From: Sclerodactyla briareus
Lineage: Eukaryota; Echinodermata; Holothuroidea; Dendrochirotida; Sclerodactylidae
Direction: 5' to 3'
Assembly (NCBI GenBank): GCA_026419785.1
Contig: JAODTK010005647.1
Location: 270,799 to 334,798, forward strand
DNA length: 64,000 bases
How positions within the stretch are numbered: the first letter of the stretch is position 1; every line of letters begins with the position of its first letter. The notes beneath the pieces were generated by a model. That model was given only the letters and a program-made list of their open reading frames with translations. It ran no database searches and was not told the DNA's origin. A program made the position numbers and the translations under genes. This document shows, one piece after another, positions 49,289 to 61,684 of the stretch.

Positions 49289-50665
49289 TTTAGCTCACCC
49301 CAGCATGTGCTGGGTGAGCGATTCGTGATCCTGCATGTGTATCTATTATTATATATCGATGTCAACAAGCGATTTCAAATTGCTACTCCTCCTACGCGTA
49401 TGGTGGATCATGGTGAAACTTGGTCACAAGGATAACCGAGTGAAGGGGCATCCGGGCTGCTCAGGAAGTGAGGTCAAAGGTCATATAGGGGTCAATTTCG
49501 GCCATTTTGCAAAAAAGTGCAAAATACTTCTCCTAAAGTTCAAATCGGATGGTCATGGAAAAGGTCATGGGTCACTGTCATGGTCAGGAATTTGAAGAAG
49601 AGATCGGAGGTCATCTAGGGTTCAGTTTGGGCCGAAAAAGGTGATTTTTTGGGTGATGATGAAACAACAAACAAAATGCTCCTCCACCAGATGAATTGGA
49701 TGATCGTGATTGTTGGTCAGTATTATTATTGACCATGGTACTTCGGTCTCATCAAGGGTGTTCAGGAATTTGGGATTCAAAGGAATCTAGGGGCCAAAAT
49801 TTTGGTCATTGTCGTCAACGGTTTCAAGCTGCTTTTTCCCTACAGTCAAATTGGATGTTCATGAACTTGGTCAATATTATCGGGACGGGGAATTAAGACA
49901 AGGTGTTCAAGGAATTGAGGTCAAAGGTAATCTAGGGGTCATTTTGACAAAAAGCTCATTTTTGGGGTCAAAAAACACAAAACGCTTCTCTCCCAGAAAT
50001 TGAATGGAGGACTGATAGTTGCGTCGGTCAATATTATAATGTCCAATGGTAATACAGGGGGTGTTCAGGATTTGAGGGCAAAGGCATCTAGGGGTCCAAT
50101 TTTGCATTTTGTTCAAATATGGTAAAGCTGCTATCCTACGAATAGATTGGAGATCATGAAGTGGTCAGTTATCATTGACACAGTATACATATGGAGTGTT
50201 CAGGAATTGAGGTCAAAGGTAATCTAGGGGTCAATTTTGGCCATTTGGTTTCAAATGGTCACGCGCCTTCTCCTATGGGACAGATCCAGAATATCAAGAA
50301 AATGTGGTCAGTATTAACATTGACTAATGGTACTTAAGGGGTGTTCCGGAATTCGACGGTCAAAGGTTCACTCTAGGGGTCAATTTTGGCCAATTTTTGT
50401 TCAAAAAAATCGGTTCAAGCCGGCTTCTTCTGCTATGGGACAGATAGACGATCATTGAGGTTGGTCCAGTATAATATTGAGCCACCAGGATATGGGGTTG
50501 TTCCTCAGTTTGAGGTAGAAATAATCCTTCCACAAGAGAGTAGGACATGTCAATTCAAAATCAGTTGAATGCACAATTGGAATGAACACTAAAAAAACAC
50601 ATTTACTTGTAATAGCAACATACTATTGGTACTGATATATTGCAGGGTGAGCTACGGTGCTAAGT
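49289..50665 (+). repeat. Hairpin-headed modular element, family E
   Basis: It begins with a near-perfect hairpin (GCTCACCCCAGCA, TG, TGCTGGGTGAGC at 49293-49319) and ends with GGGTGAGCTACGGTGCT at about 50645-50661. Between them lie about eight units of roughly 125-175 bases headed GTGTTCAGGAATTGAGG-TC (near 49459, 49583, 49758, 49899, 50061, 50196, 50342 and 50499) and containing TCTAGGGGTCAATTTTGG. The TAGCTCACC...GGTGAGCTA design recurs widely in marine invertebrate genomes as far as I recall. No protein is encoded. Confidence 0.8.
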
Positions 50666-51949
50666 GGTACTCTGGTTTTTTGTTTGTTTTACACAAAACG
50701 TTGTATGTTTCAATCTATTGGAACACCTTTTCACTCAAGTGGACCTTGCGATGAGGGAAACATGACACTGTTGGTTCAGTTTGATTAATGTGATGTGCTT
50801 TGCTAGTGGTTGTTTACTGTGGAATGACAGAAGGAACAAGTGGCAAACAAACAATTCATTCTGAACTTGGAAAATGTGAGAATAGTGCTCGCAGAGTGCC
50901 AAGGGCCACGGAGCTCACTGTTAGTTCGTGGTTTATTAGTCGAATGTATAGCGGCGGTTACTTTCAATTTGTTTAAATGATATTAATCGAATTCTTGAAC
51001 ATTTCAGGAACTTCAGGTTTGCATGAGTTACACTAATATTAATGTTGAGCCTATGATAATGTCACACCAAAGCAAGTTGATGGAGGGGATCCAATGGAAG
51101 TATTGAACATGACATTGACGACAAAACCAGAGGACAACATGGGATTTGAGTTCAGTGAAGGCACATTATCTACAAGAAGCATTTTGTTTGTTCACAAATG
51201 GACCAAAAATGACTCTAAACACGCCAGATACCATTGATCAATAATAATCCTGACCAACTTTATTGAAAAATGCGATTCATTTGTGGGAAAAAGTGAAGCC
51301 CGGATCGTTCAAACAAATTGGCGGAAATCAAACCCCAAGAGAACTCACCTTTCATCAAATGACGATACCTAACTATTTATTAAACTCACGAACGGTCCTG
51401 ATCATTCCATCTATGGTGGGACTAAGAAGAAGACACTGGAACATTCAAAAAAAATAGCCAAATTTGAAATCTAGAGGATACTTTTGGCCTTGACGCAGGT
51501 GTAAGTGGTTCACGTTGTAACTGAACCTTAAGGATCATCCAATCTATTCTGTTAGAAGTAGAAGCTGCTTGACCATGCAAACAAAATGGCCAGAAGCCAC
51601 ATGGCGAAGGTGAGCTGTAAATTTTCGGTTTAGGCATGTGGGAGCGAGAATCAGCAGTTACATATACATTTGACTAGGTCCTCTCATGAGAAATTGGAGA
51701 GCAGGGAACGAGGGGTGGTAAGCATTTGAAAAAATTGCCATATGTGTGTGATAACCACCATATTAATATAAGGTACCCCGCAAAGAGTGCATTGATTTAT
51801 CCGTATACTTGGTGAAAGATTTGGGAAGACCCAGGAAGAACCTCTATCTCCCAGGTGCAAGTTGGGCACTATAGCCATTTACCCAAATGTTCCTGAAGTT
51901 TATTATATGCACTTGTTAATTGTACAATGCACCCCTATACCCTGGACAG
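50666..51949. other. Intergenic, nothing recognised
   Basis: AT-rich DNA with short frames only. Confidence 0.35.
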
Positions 51950-52890
51950 GGTGTTTTTTTTTTTGTGAGTCATTGTCAGAGGTGGGGGTGAGTTATTGTC
52001 GAAGGTGAGGGTGAGTTATTGTCAAAGGTGGGGGTGAGTTATTGTCAAGGTGGGGGTGAGTTATTGTCAAAGGTGAGGGTGAGTTATTGTCAAAGGTGGA
52101 GGTGAGTTGTTGTCAAAGGTAAGGGTGAGTTATTGTCAAATGTGGGGGTGAGTTATTGTCAAAGGTGAGGGGAGTTATTGTCAAAGGTGGGGGTGAGTAT
52201 TGTCAAAGGTGGAGGTGAGTTATTGTCAAGGTGAGGGTGAGTTATTGTCAAAGTGGGGGTGAGTTATTGTCAAAGGTGGGGGGTGAGTTATTGTCAAAGG
52301 TGGAGGTGAGTTATTGTCAAAGGTGAGGGTGAGTTATTGCAAAGGTGGGGGTGAGTTATGTCAAAGGTGGGGGTGAGTTATGTCAAAGGTGGGGGTGAGT
52401 ATTGTCAAAGGTGGGGTGAGTTATTGTCAAAGGTGAAGGTGAGTTATGGTCAAAGGTGGGGGTGAGTTATTGTCAAAGGTTGGGGTGAGTTATGTCAAAG
52501 GTGGGGGTGAGTTATGTCAAAGGTGGAGGTGAGTTGTTGTCAAAGGTGGGGTGAGTTATTGTCAAAGGTTGGGGTGAGTTATTGTCAAGGTGGGGGTGAG
52601 TTATTGTCAAAGGTGGGGGAGTTATTGTCAAAGGTGGGGGTGAGTTATTGTCAAAGGTGAGGGTGAGTTATTGTCAAAGGTGAGGGTGAGTTATTGTCAA
52701 AGGTGGGGGTGAGTATTGTCAAAGGTGGGGGGTGAGTTATTGCAAAGGTGGGGGTGAGTTATTGTCGAAGGTGAGGGTGAGTTATTGTCGAAGGTGGGAG
52801 TAAGTTATTGTCAAAGGTGGGGGTGAGTTATTGCAAAGGTGGGGTGTGAGTTATTGTCGGAGGTGAGGGTGAGTTATTGTCAAAGGTGGG
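51950..52890 (+). repeat. Minisatellite, about 40 copies of a 23-24 bp unit
   Basis: Near-identical units TGAGTTATTGTCAAAGGTGG (+GGG) run for about 940 bases. Variation is mostly G to A within the G run and one-base losses. Each unit carries GGTGAGT, a perfect 5' splice donor, on the + strand. Intergenic, between the rabphilin 3' side and the carotenoid-desaturase-like gene. Confidence 0.9.
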
Positions 52891-55800
52891 TCATACAAAT
52901 TTTGTACATTGATGCACTCCTCAGTCACTTAGATGCACTTACAATTGACTTGAAAATGAACCCAGCAGTAGCGCTGGACGTTTCCTAATACAAGCAGAAG
53001 GACCACACCCCCAGAGCAAAGCGTTGTGACCCTGACCATTCAGGAAATGTGATGCAATGTGGAAGTCAACTTTCTCGGTTTTTGACATTGACACCACAGT
53101 GATTGACGATACCCAAGATATAGGAGGTGTGTCATGCAATTGACGTAAGCGTTAGGCAGACCTTGGTGCCCCGCCAGCCTAGCTGCCAGGGTCCATCCAG
53201 GAAGTCTGACCTGTCTGTGAACTTCGCAGAACTGAGAGATGGAATCAAATACCTTTTCATTCATTCCATGTGTACAATGAAATGGTATGGATTTGGAAGC
53301 AGTTGACTGCCTACAGCAAAGTGCAACCAATGAGGAAGAGGTGGGTACCGCACTGGGGGGGGGGGGGGGGGGGGGGGAGGGGCACAACAACCGAGAGGAG
53401 GGTTGTAATCACTTGAGAGGGGTGCAACTGCTCGGAAAGGGTCGGCCCCCACTTAGATAAGGGCCTCTGCACATGTCTCTCTCATGCACAAACTGCCTTG
53501 AATACCACCAACTTCCAACAAGGTGAGTCATACCTTTGCTGTAAGGACCCTAATTCTGGCAGTGATGCTAACATAAAATCAAAAAGCTTTGGGAAACAGC
53601 CAGTAACTTTTAACTAGAGTAAGGGGCACTGCCCAAAATCTAACAGAAATGATGATGAATCAACCATTTTTTCCTCCAATAAAAAAACAATCACAAACAC
53701 TCACTAGTTTTTTTGGCCATCATTATTTTGTACCGAGAACCAAGTGTGGTCAGCTGCTTCACGTGGACAATAGCATCGGATTAAGAAAACCAAAATGTCT
53801 CCAAAAGTGTGATTCAAGGCGCAGGGTAGTGTTCAAAATTATAGCTGTAATATCTTCCAGATAGCTACACAATTTGTGTTCATAACATTTTCATTAAGAT
53901 AATACTGACAGAAAGTGAAAACTACGGCTGCAGACAGACTCTCAATGCCAGCTATCTTTTCACAATTATGGGTTGCTCTCCATGCAGCACCACCAATTAG
54001 TCAAGTGCAACTGCAATAGAGGGGGTACTTGAGAACAGCAAATCCAGATTTACGTATGGACATCCACCAAAACCATGTGACCTAGTATGTAGAATAAGCA
54101 TGTAGAAGTGAATTATATAACGGTTTAAGATTCTGATACTAAACACTGGCTGACCAAATATGGAGGAGGTGCGACATGCAATGCCTCGAATACGTTATAC
54201 TCACACATAGTCAAACGCGCACTAGCAATTTGACGCAGCTTAGCCGTCGCAAACACGATATGCGATGTACGCACGCGTGTTGCTGCACAGTTATCAAACA
54301 CTCCTCAAAATGGTTTGCTACCAATTTTAGGCATTATTATCACACTTTTTGTATGGAAAAATAGGTAAATATTTTTGAATGGGAATAATTAGCAGGATAG
54401 CCTATGGGGCCCTTTGCTTCCACTAAAAACCGGTTTGACATCATAACAGTCAGAAAAAGCCCTCGACTGTGCTTCAGGCTTTTCTGACCAACCTATTATG
54501 ATGTCACCCCGGTTTTTATTCTGCAACAAGTTATGTTGAATATAGGATATATTTGCCTATGCCTTGTGAAGGCGGTTAGTGTCAATCATAGTTGCCGACA
54601 ATACGTGAGGCTAATGAATTGAAATTTAAGTTAAAGGAATCACACCAATGTGGTTGAAAATTTGCTATTTAAAATCATTAAAACTTTGTTGGGTAGGTGA
54701 ATAAGGTGAGAAATTCTGAGAAATATTTTTTGGTGTTGTCAATTATGAACTTTCATTTGCATAGTACAGACAATAGTATTCAAGATTAAAAACCATATAG
54801 CCTCTCTCCTTCAACAAGATAATACAGGGCCTCAGGTTAGAAATGGTGGAAATACTTCTATATCCGTAAATATAAGTATGGTGATTTTGAAATGAAACAT
54901 TTCAAATATTTGCCTTTTTTTGTTTCATAAAAAAAAAAAATTCTCATAACAAAATAAACTTTACAAAAATGTACCAAATTATGGAAATGGAAAGGTTTAG
55001 AGTTACCTCTTACCGTAGTGGAGACTACCTCAGGTTCAACCCTGGATAGCCTTAGGACACAGAATGGGTCAAAGAAGCAGGGACACAAAGTGGAAGTCAC
55101 AGATAATTATGAACGCACTAGTACCTGAATGTTACTATGAACACAATTCTTCAAGATAAATACATCTGTTTGGTATCATATGGCAAGTGAAAAAAATAAT
55201 ATATCAATGACAGATGATAATGTACCTATGGCAGTGTGAGTGAAACTATTTGAATGGCTATTTCATAATATTCCACTACAAAGTATTACTGTAGTTATGT
55301 AAAAGATATTGTCAGTTGGGTGATGATTACAGCTTTTTCATGCCTCAATTGAATAGTATACACTGTTCAAATTTTTTAGCATGTAAGAGAGAAAAGGTAG
55401 GATCGAGCCAGTAATGGAACAGAATATAATAGGCGTTCCAACTGAGTAAAATATCCAGCATAAAGTAAGCATAATTTATGGCAAATTTCTAAGTTTAAAG
55501 GTGGGTATGGTCTACTTTTGGTCCTAAGAAATTTATTCATTCAGAATGTCGAATCGAAGGTCTTCCGATGTGTCTGATTTAAATAGTTATTGCAAATTTT
55601 CATTATTCGTTCCCATTTTTACGGAACAGTGATGGTTTAGGTTTTTGTTCGGCACGAACCTTCCATGATTAATACTACTCACAACTGTCTGCAGGGCCTA
55701 GTGGCTGTTTGTCCCCTGTCCTGTGTACATAGGGTGACTCCTGACATAAAGAATAGGCTCTAGAGCACACAATCAGTAAATTGAGGGCAGGGGAGGAGGG

Positions 55801-56456
55801 CGGGGTTATAAATGACCCTATATCTCAAAAAGGTAATGTTTACAAAATCATGGTCAATGAGCGAATCACCAAATGTTGAGTGGGAAATTCCCCCCCCCCC
55901 ACTAATTCCCCCCAGAGTTACCGCCCATGGTGTATAGAAGGACCATGTGCTAGAAAATTGTGCGTTCGGGCTCCCAGTGTGATGATAAACATTCAACCTC
56001 AAATTATGCTGATGTTAACCAGATGCATTAAGTACTGTGGGGTAATTTCTTTGGTATGATTTGTTTACTGAGTTAATGCATCAAGTATATTGTGGCAGTG
56101 TCATTGGTATGATTTGATTATTGGGTATATACCATGTACAGTGATGTTTAGTTATGATGCAGAACAATGCTCACCACTTGTCCCCTCCTCTCAGGGCAGG
56201 TACTAGACTTACGTACTAGATTTAAGTACTTGATCTCATACACTGCTGATGACTAATAAATAATTAATTTTTGATTAATAAAAGTGTAATTTTAAATGCA
56301 GCCTCTACTGTCTAATCTGTTTCCCCCTCCCCCACACTCCCCCCACACGTCATTGTTTAACAGTAATATGGGGATCAGCCCCCTCCCAACATTAATGTTT
56401 GAGGGGGCTGTATCCATAGTCCCTATATGAAACCAGGACCGTGTGATGATTGACAG
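52891..56456. other. Intergenic, no gene recognised
   Basis: A G24 run at 53355-53378 and the inverted repeat at 54424-54519 are the only clear structures. A 116-codon - strand frame at 53040-53390 begins in the G run and matches nothing. Confidence 0.4.
54424..54519. repeat. Imperfect inverted repeat (MITE-like hairpin)
   Basis: The left arm TAAAAACCGG-TTTGACATCATAAC...GTCAGAAAAAGCC pairs with the right arm GGCTTTTCTGAC...TTATGATGTCACCCCGGTTTTTA across a short loop. The stem of about 40 bases and the compact size suggest a small non-autonomous DNA transposon or foldback element. No clear target duplication is visible. Confidence 0.55.
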
Positions 56457-57199
56457 TCATGGGGACTTGTCGCACCCCTTCAGTAAGCAGCACACGATGG
56501 CGGCCTCAATCCCCGTAGACACTGCCCTCTCTGTAAGGGCTGATGGGAATCAAGTGCGCAGCCAATCCCCAGCCAGACTCAGGGTCGGTATCCCGACCTC
56601 CGACCTCCGCTGGGTACGCCGACCTCGGACGATACCTGGCCGTCCCGACATCGAACGAAGCGATGTTGTTAACTGTCACCAGGTGGGATGCCAGGATGTT
56701 GAAGCCTCTGTCGGCCATCTCCGGATAGACATCGTAGACCGCAGGAGAGATGATCTTCCAGGTCTCCTCTTTGGTCACATCCCATGGACCCAGGAGTAGA
56801 GATGGAACTCCATGACGGACCCGCCAGTGTCCTGGGCCCACCGACGGTACTGGTTCTTGATACGGTTGCAGTGAGCAATCAGACTGACTGGCGCCTATGG
56901 GGCTTGGAGTATGGGGTACTTCTGATCGTCACTGAGCTGCTTGTCGAACCAGACCTTCAGAATCCTTGAAGGCCGTGCGAGAGGTAAACGGTCCAGTGTC
57001 CTGTCTAGTCCTCTAAGACTGGCTTGGGCTTCAGGGAGTAGCTCACAGGAATGGGAGAGTATCTTCTTGGCCGGACCCAAGGTCAACGGCGAGGATCACA
57101 TGATCATAAACAGCTGATGGATCATCAGAAACATCTCCAGTGATTCTTCCTGACTTAGGATCAACTCCAAGAGCTGTTACTGGGCTGCCAAGATTAAAC
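56457..57199 (-). CDS. Carotenoid desaturase / phi-ring-synthase-like FAD oxidase, last exon
   Basis: On the - strand a normal acceptor (TTTTCGGCAG|) precedes FNLGSPVTALGVDPKSG, an open stretch of about 40 codons ending YDHVILAVDLG. Later, in shifted frames, come LARPSRILKVWFDKQL, WAQDTGGSVMEFHLYSW, YPEMADRGFNILASHLVTV, the FAD-contacting LAGDWLRT and ERAVSTGIEAA, and a TGA at 56457-56459. The LAGDW...PSAL.ERAVSTG..AA ending is the C-terminal FAD motif of amine-oxidase-fold carotenoid desaturases, isomerases and phi-ring synthases. From memory, animal members are often annotated carotenoid phi-ring synthase-like; the substrate here is unknown. About four one-base shifts and one stop interrupt the exon. 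Downstream sequence has an AATAAA on this strand near 55530. Confidence 0.8.
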
Positions 57200-57344
57200 C
57201 TGCCGAAAATGGAACAAATAAGTTTCCATTAATTAATCTATAAGTAAATAGGGATATACATACAACCCAAGACTTGCTCTCTTTATGTAATTTAATTTGG
57301 TGATAAACGATGCACTAATGTTATACAACCTAGACCACTTGACT

Positions 57345-57560
57345 CCCCATAAGAAAGCTACACACCAAATTTCAACCGATTCAGACCCAATCACTCTGGA
57401 CTTATCATGTTTACAAGATTTTCAGACTTTGACCTCTGGTGACCTCTGACCTGACCCCAAAACAATAGGGTTCATGTACTATCAGGGGACCAAATACAAG
57501 TCTGAGCTTCATCCGTCCAGGTGCAGTTGAGCTATCATGTTTACAAGCAGGCGTCACTAC
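57345..57560 (-). repeat. Family A modular repeat, partial unit, reverse orientation
   Basis: Read on the - strand it has ATGAAGCTCAGACTTG, CCTATTGTTTTGGGGTCAGG, AGGTCAGAGGTCACCAGAGG and GAAATTTGGTGTGTAGC, all family A modules in order. It lies in the intron just upstream of the last exon of the carotenoid-desaturase-like gene. Confidence 0.7.
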
Positions 57561-58679
57561 ACACACACTGTCATGGACGGCATAGATCCTTTGACTTCAT
57601 CAAGGAATCAATGGGATCAACTCAAGAGATTGGCGAAAATCTCAAATCTGCTCTTCGCCCAAGTTATCACAATATGAGACAGTTATAGAATAATGTCTAA
57701 AAAACCCTGTTATGGCTATTTCTATGAACATTGCACTTTCCTTTTACCATAAACAACATGCAGTATGCTAGCAACTGTTCACATGGCAACTGGAATAAAC
57801 TCACTGTCCAGTGTGCTAGGCTGAGAAGCCAGGCTAAAGATCGCAAAAATCATGGTAAAGCCTCTTCAAAACAACCAAAAATGAGAGTTTTGTTATTCCT
57901 TACAGTCACTAAAGCTGACAGAAAACCTAATTGTTGGAAAAGATGAATGCTGAGTGGAAATGGAGTTGGATTCCAAAACCGAATCAGCCTCAAGCTCAGG
58001 CATGTCGGTACTAAAGCGCCTACGCGAAGTGAGTCAGTGTGCGCTGTCACTGCTATGCGCATGACAATGCACCCCCACCCCCCCCCATAATAGTACTATT
58101 AATAGGACATGAAAAATGGGAACCAAAGTCCATTTGAAAGATATTCACTAAGTTCTGTTCAGAGTGCCACTCCAGTCGAGCTCCACATAAATTACATCAG
58201 TTCTCTCTGTTACGTTGGTCCAGCCTAGATGTTTCACCCCAGTTGCAAATCGATCGTTTCAAATTAAACATGTTGTTCTGTGCTTCCGTAATGAATCAAT
58301 TGCTCGTCAAATTACGCAAATACGTATCTAGGGAAATAAACAGCGAAAGTACCTAGTTCTTGAGTAGTTACTAGCGTGTTTTCAAATCGGGTTACAGTCG
58401 GTGAGAATCATAAAGCGGATCCAGAATCTGGCACTGAGAGTGGCATAGGTGAGCACTATGGACGCAACAAAGGTATAGGTCAGGGAATATCACTGACAAA
58501 AACTACCACGAGGCAGCGGTGAACAAACTGAATGTATTCACAAATTACACACAAAAGCGTATCCTCTCACTTTAGTATGTTGTCTCTGAGGATCTTCAAC
58601 CGGGCAACATGCAATGCCTCATGCCAATCCAGTTATTTAATAGCTCAATTGATTCCAGTTCGGGTTCCCGCATTCCAAG

Positions 58680-60270
58680 AGAATGAAATTCCAGATATTT
58701 TATGATGAAATTTCAAAATTCCAGGATGAAATATGTGGCACCTTTCATTCACACAAAATCGTGCTCAGAACACAGATGGAAGAGGAGGGACAGATATAGA
58801 GATGAGACGCTATCCTTTTGGCTTTCTAGTGCGAGATGCTTCAGTTCAAGTACCACAACCACCGAAAGCACAAAAAAGCCCCCAATAGCCAGTCAACTTA
58901 TTTGATGGATAATCAAAATTCCATGATTTTTCCAAAATTCGAAACATTTTGCCTCACCTTCCATGACTTTCAGGATTTAAAAATCTTTTTTCAAAGTACG
59001 ACTTTCCAGGAAGGCGGGGAACCCCTTGACAATAGCGGACAAGCTGCGACACAAGCATGTAGGCTGATATGAACAGAATGGTGCAGTGACATCTTGAGTG
59101 GAATCTATGCCAGTCCCATTAGGCTAGCCGGCTAGAATACCTGCATGTTGCTGATGGGTTAGTGAACTATGCACAATGAGGAATTCCAGCTAGAGTACTC
59201 ACTTCACTCCCAGTTCTTCCAATTTCTTCACCCACGGTGTTAGGTGTTGAGGAGATGTGCCACTGTCCTCGGCTGACTATTCCGCCTCTTGCCTGTGGGG
59301 GGATAAATATTACATAATTTACTGATGATAAACCGTACTTGCAGAAGCATTGTGAAAATGTGAATCTGTGTTTACCTAAACGGGTCATAATCATCTGTAT
59401 TCAACTTGTGAAAAGTGACAACAACATTTGATAAACCACATGGATACCCTTATTCAGGAAAAAAAAAATACGAAAATGCACGTCTGACCGTGGCTTACGA
59501 CTAGCCGCCTCTACAGTGAAAGGATCACCAAGCCTAATTGTCAGAGTAATGAAAGACAGCCTAGTTTTTACACCAAAAATTCACGATACTGTATGATTAA
59601 AGAAGCTCATGCCCTATTGAAAACATGCCTGATTTTTTTTTATGTTCTAATACAAGCAAAGTGAAAGTTGTGAAGAGTTTTTCAAAGCTTGGTCGTTTCT
59701 TAAAAATAGAGTACAAACAAATATCTAGCCCCTGTTATATCAAATGGGGGAGTTCTCATAAATGTTGTGTTTTGTGGAGGCCTTTCTGCCGCCGATGAAT
59801 TTATGGGTTACAATGCCCGTGAAGATAGGACACATGCGTAATTTATTTATACATTACTAGTTTGCGGAATCCCCCAATGTCCTGATAAACATTGCATGCC
59901 ACAAAGTGTTCACCTCATGCAGTGTGGTCGGTTTGGAAGAAGACGGACACTATTAGTAGGCTCAATCAAGGGTTCCGGCAGATTTGGGCAATCAATTTCC
60001 ATGCTTTTTAATGACCATACGGATTCCCATGACCTTTACTATGACATCTCGCCAGAGAATTTTTTTTTCCCCCAACTGAACATCCAAAATGAGAGCCAAA
60101 GCAACAACAGCCAAAAACAGCTTGAGGAAAGTAACAACATCACTCTATGAATTTTCCATGACTCAACATCAGTTCACTGACTTAGAACTATCCAGGTCTG
60201 GAATTTTATTGATGAAAATTCCAATACTTTTCCAGGTTCTCCTATCGACAGGAACTCTGCTTTCAAGGTT
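58680..60270. mobile_element. Two fragments with ATTCCATGACTTTTCCAGG-type subterminal repeats
   Basis: At 58680-59030 and 59930-60260 there are many short blocks of the kind AAATTCCA(T)GA, CCATGACTTTCAGG and TTTTCCAGG. Such blocks are typical of the ends of hAT-like non-autonomous DNA transposons. The penultimate exon of the carotenoid-desaturase-like gene lies between them. No transposase and no clear terminal repeats are seen, so the limits are rough. Confidence 0.35.
59203..59292 (-). CDS. Carotenoid desaturase-like gene, penultimate exon
   Basis: The - strand acceptor is TATCCCCCCACAG| at 59293 and the donor is GTGAGT at 59202. The frame at the 3' side reads SPQHLTPWVKKLEELGV and splices in phase through a shared Lys codon onto FNLGSPVTAL of the next exon. 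That gives the W....L..LGV.F..G.PV pattern this enzyme family has after its mid-protein substrate segment. One base shift lies in the 5' half of the exon. Confidence 0.7.
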
Positions 60271-60628
60271 AACAACAAGTTGAGCTGTGGATAGCACTAG
60301 CTATGGGGACCTATTTGCCCAAAACCTTGGGTCTTGGAAATGTCCAGATGACAGGACAGTGACTCCTGAACAGCAGTCATCGAACTTGGTAGGATTGGAG
60401 TCACCAGCATACCTTATGCAATGATCAATAGGTAACACTAGCGGCAAATGAAACTTGGGCCTATGTTTGGGCTGCCTCCCAAAAGGAGAAACAACACGCC
60501 TCACCCAAAATCCAAATCCACATCCTTCAGGTTCCAAGCACGATCCCTAGACCACTGGATTACTGGTACCATTGGCTTGTGCCTCCCTATTTCCCCTATT
60601 GATCGGGGCCTAGTGTTAATGTTAGTCA

Positions 60629-60782
60629 AGTCACCTAACCAGAGCATCATAAGAAAGAAGAAGTGTGAGTTGACGAGCAGCTCCGCGGCGATGAAGCTGC
60701 TGATATTGTTGAACGATGCGGAGATGGCAGGTTTCAACCAAATGTGCCGAACGCTGGAACCAACCAGTCGCCAGTCCACTCA
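60629..60782 (-). CDS. Possible further exon of the carotenoid desaturase-like gene
   Basis: On the - strand an open frame reads VDWRLVGSSVRHIWL, then SASFNNISSFIAAELLV and NSHFFFLMMLWLGDL. A hydrophobic segment of this kind is plausible in the middle of a membrane-associated carotenoid oxidase, and the orientation and position (about 1.3 kb upstream of the next exon) fit. I could not match it residue by residue to the family. The splice sites are weak (CTGAG| acceptor, GTGACT donor), so the limits are approximate and a chance open frame remains possible. Confidence 0.35.
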
Positions 60783-61039
60783 GATAGGGAGGGGAAAGTG
60801 AATCACTGTTGGTTGGTTGATCCCGACAGGAGCGCAGGTCATTTTGAGGTCAAGGGAGGTCACATGCATAATTTAGGCAATTTTCTAATCTCAGTAGATG
60901 TGATAAAGAACTTGATAGGGAAGACGAACATGAAAAAAGAGAAGTGAGTGTAGGGGGATAAACTAACAGACAAACTTTTTTTTTGGGCAATATACTCTCT
61001 GGGATTGTGGGAGTGCGGCTGGTCTATGATCGGGGAAGA

Positions 61040-61085
61040 GTTTGTAAAGCGCTATAAAAGAATTTACTTGTAATATTATTATTAT
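61040..61085 (+). mobile_element. Retroelement 3' tail (GCGCTATA...TATTATTATTA)
   Basis: AAAGCGCTATAAAAG leads into a TATTATTATTATG microsatellite, the 3' end typical of truncated CR1/L2-like LINEs and their SINEs. Only the last ~50-100 bases are recognisable. Confidence 0.4.
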
Positions 61086-61357
61086 GTTGACTACATTGTT
61101 CAGCCAAATGAAAGACAAGTCATTTTGAGGTCACTGGAGGTCCTCTGACAGCAGGAATATGTGTTGGTACTGTCTATAGTTAACTAAACTTCTTTGACAT
61201 AATCAGTCCATTTACCATCATGTTAAGTAAGGAATGGCCTCAGGTATAGGGTTTGGTGTGTGTTTCACAAACCACATTGACAAATTCAGGGTCAGTCTTT
61301 CAGCCGCACATTTTTCTTTGGCTGAAAGTACATGTTCGCACATTCACCATAACAAAT

Positions 61358-61684
61358 TAACCCCGCTCATGTTAGCGGGGTATTACGAAGAAGGTACCTA
61401 CCTTCTGGGAACATAACAATGCGTTTTGGTTCAACTGCCCAAAATAACGGACCTAAATACCACCAACAAAACTTTGGGATTCGGCGCTACGTACCCGACT
61501 ACAGTAGCGGGTTAGCGCAACCATATGCAAATTAACTCATTAACCCCACACGAAGAATCCCAAGCGCGGCGGGTGGCGGGAGGGTCCCAGAAGGTAGGTA
61601 CGCTTCTTCATAAATAGCCCGCTAAACATGAGCGGGGTTAAATTTACTTCAGAAGCTCCTACCTTCTGGGAATAAAATAATGCG
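61358..61684. repeat. Inverted and direct repeats at the end of the DIRS-type element
   Basis: A block of about 53 bases at 61358-61410 (starting TAACCCCGCTCATG, ending CTACCTTCTGGGA) recurs as its reverse complement at 61585-61640. A third, direct, partial copy (CTACCTTCTGGGAA...ATGCG) lies at 61659-61684. The block contains its own short hairpin, CCCGC...GCGGG. DIRS elements are known for inverted terminal repeats plus an internal complementary region, which fits this arrangement. Confidence 0.75.

Noticed and set aside
51950-52890. CRISPR-like regular repeats
   Set aside because: Units are contiguous with no spacers, and the genome is eukaryotic; it is a minisatellite.
53040-53390. 116-codon - strand frame near a G24 run
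   Set aside because: The start is within the G run and the rest resembles nothing known; no splice sites in keeping with the downstream gene.
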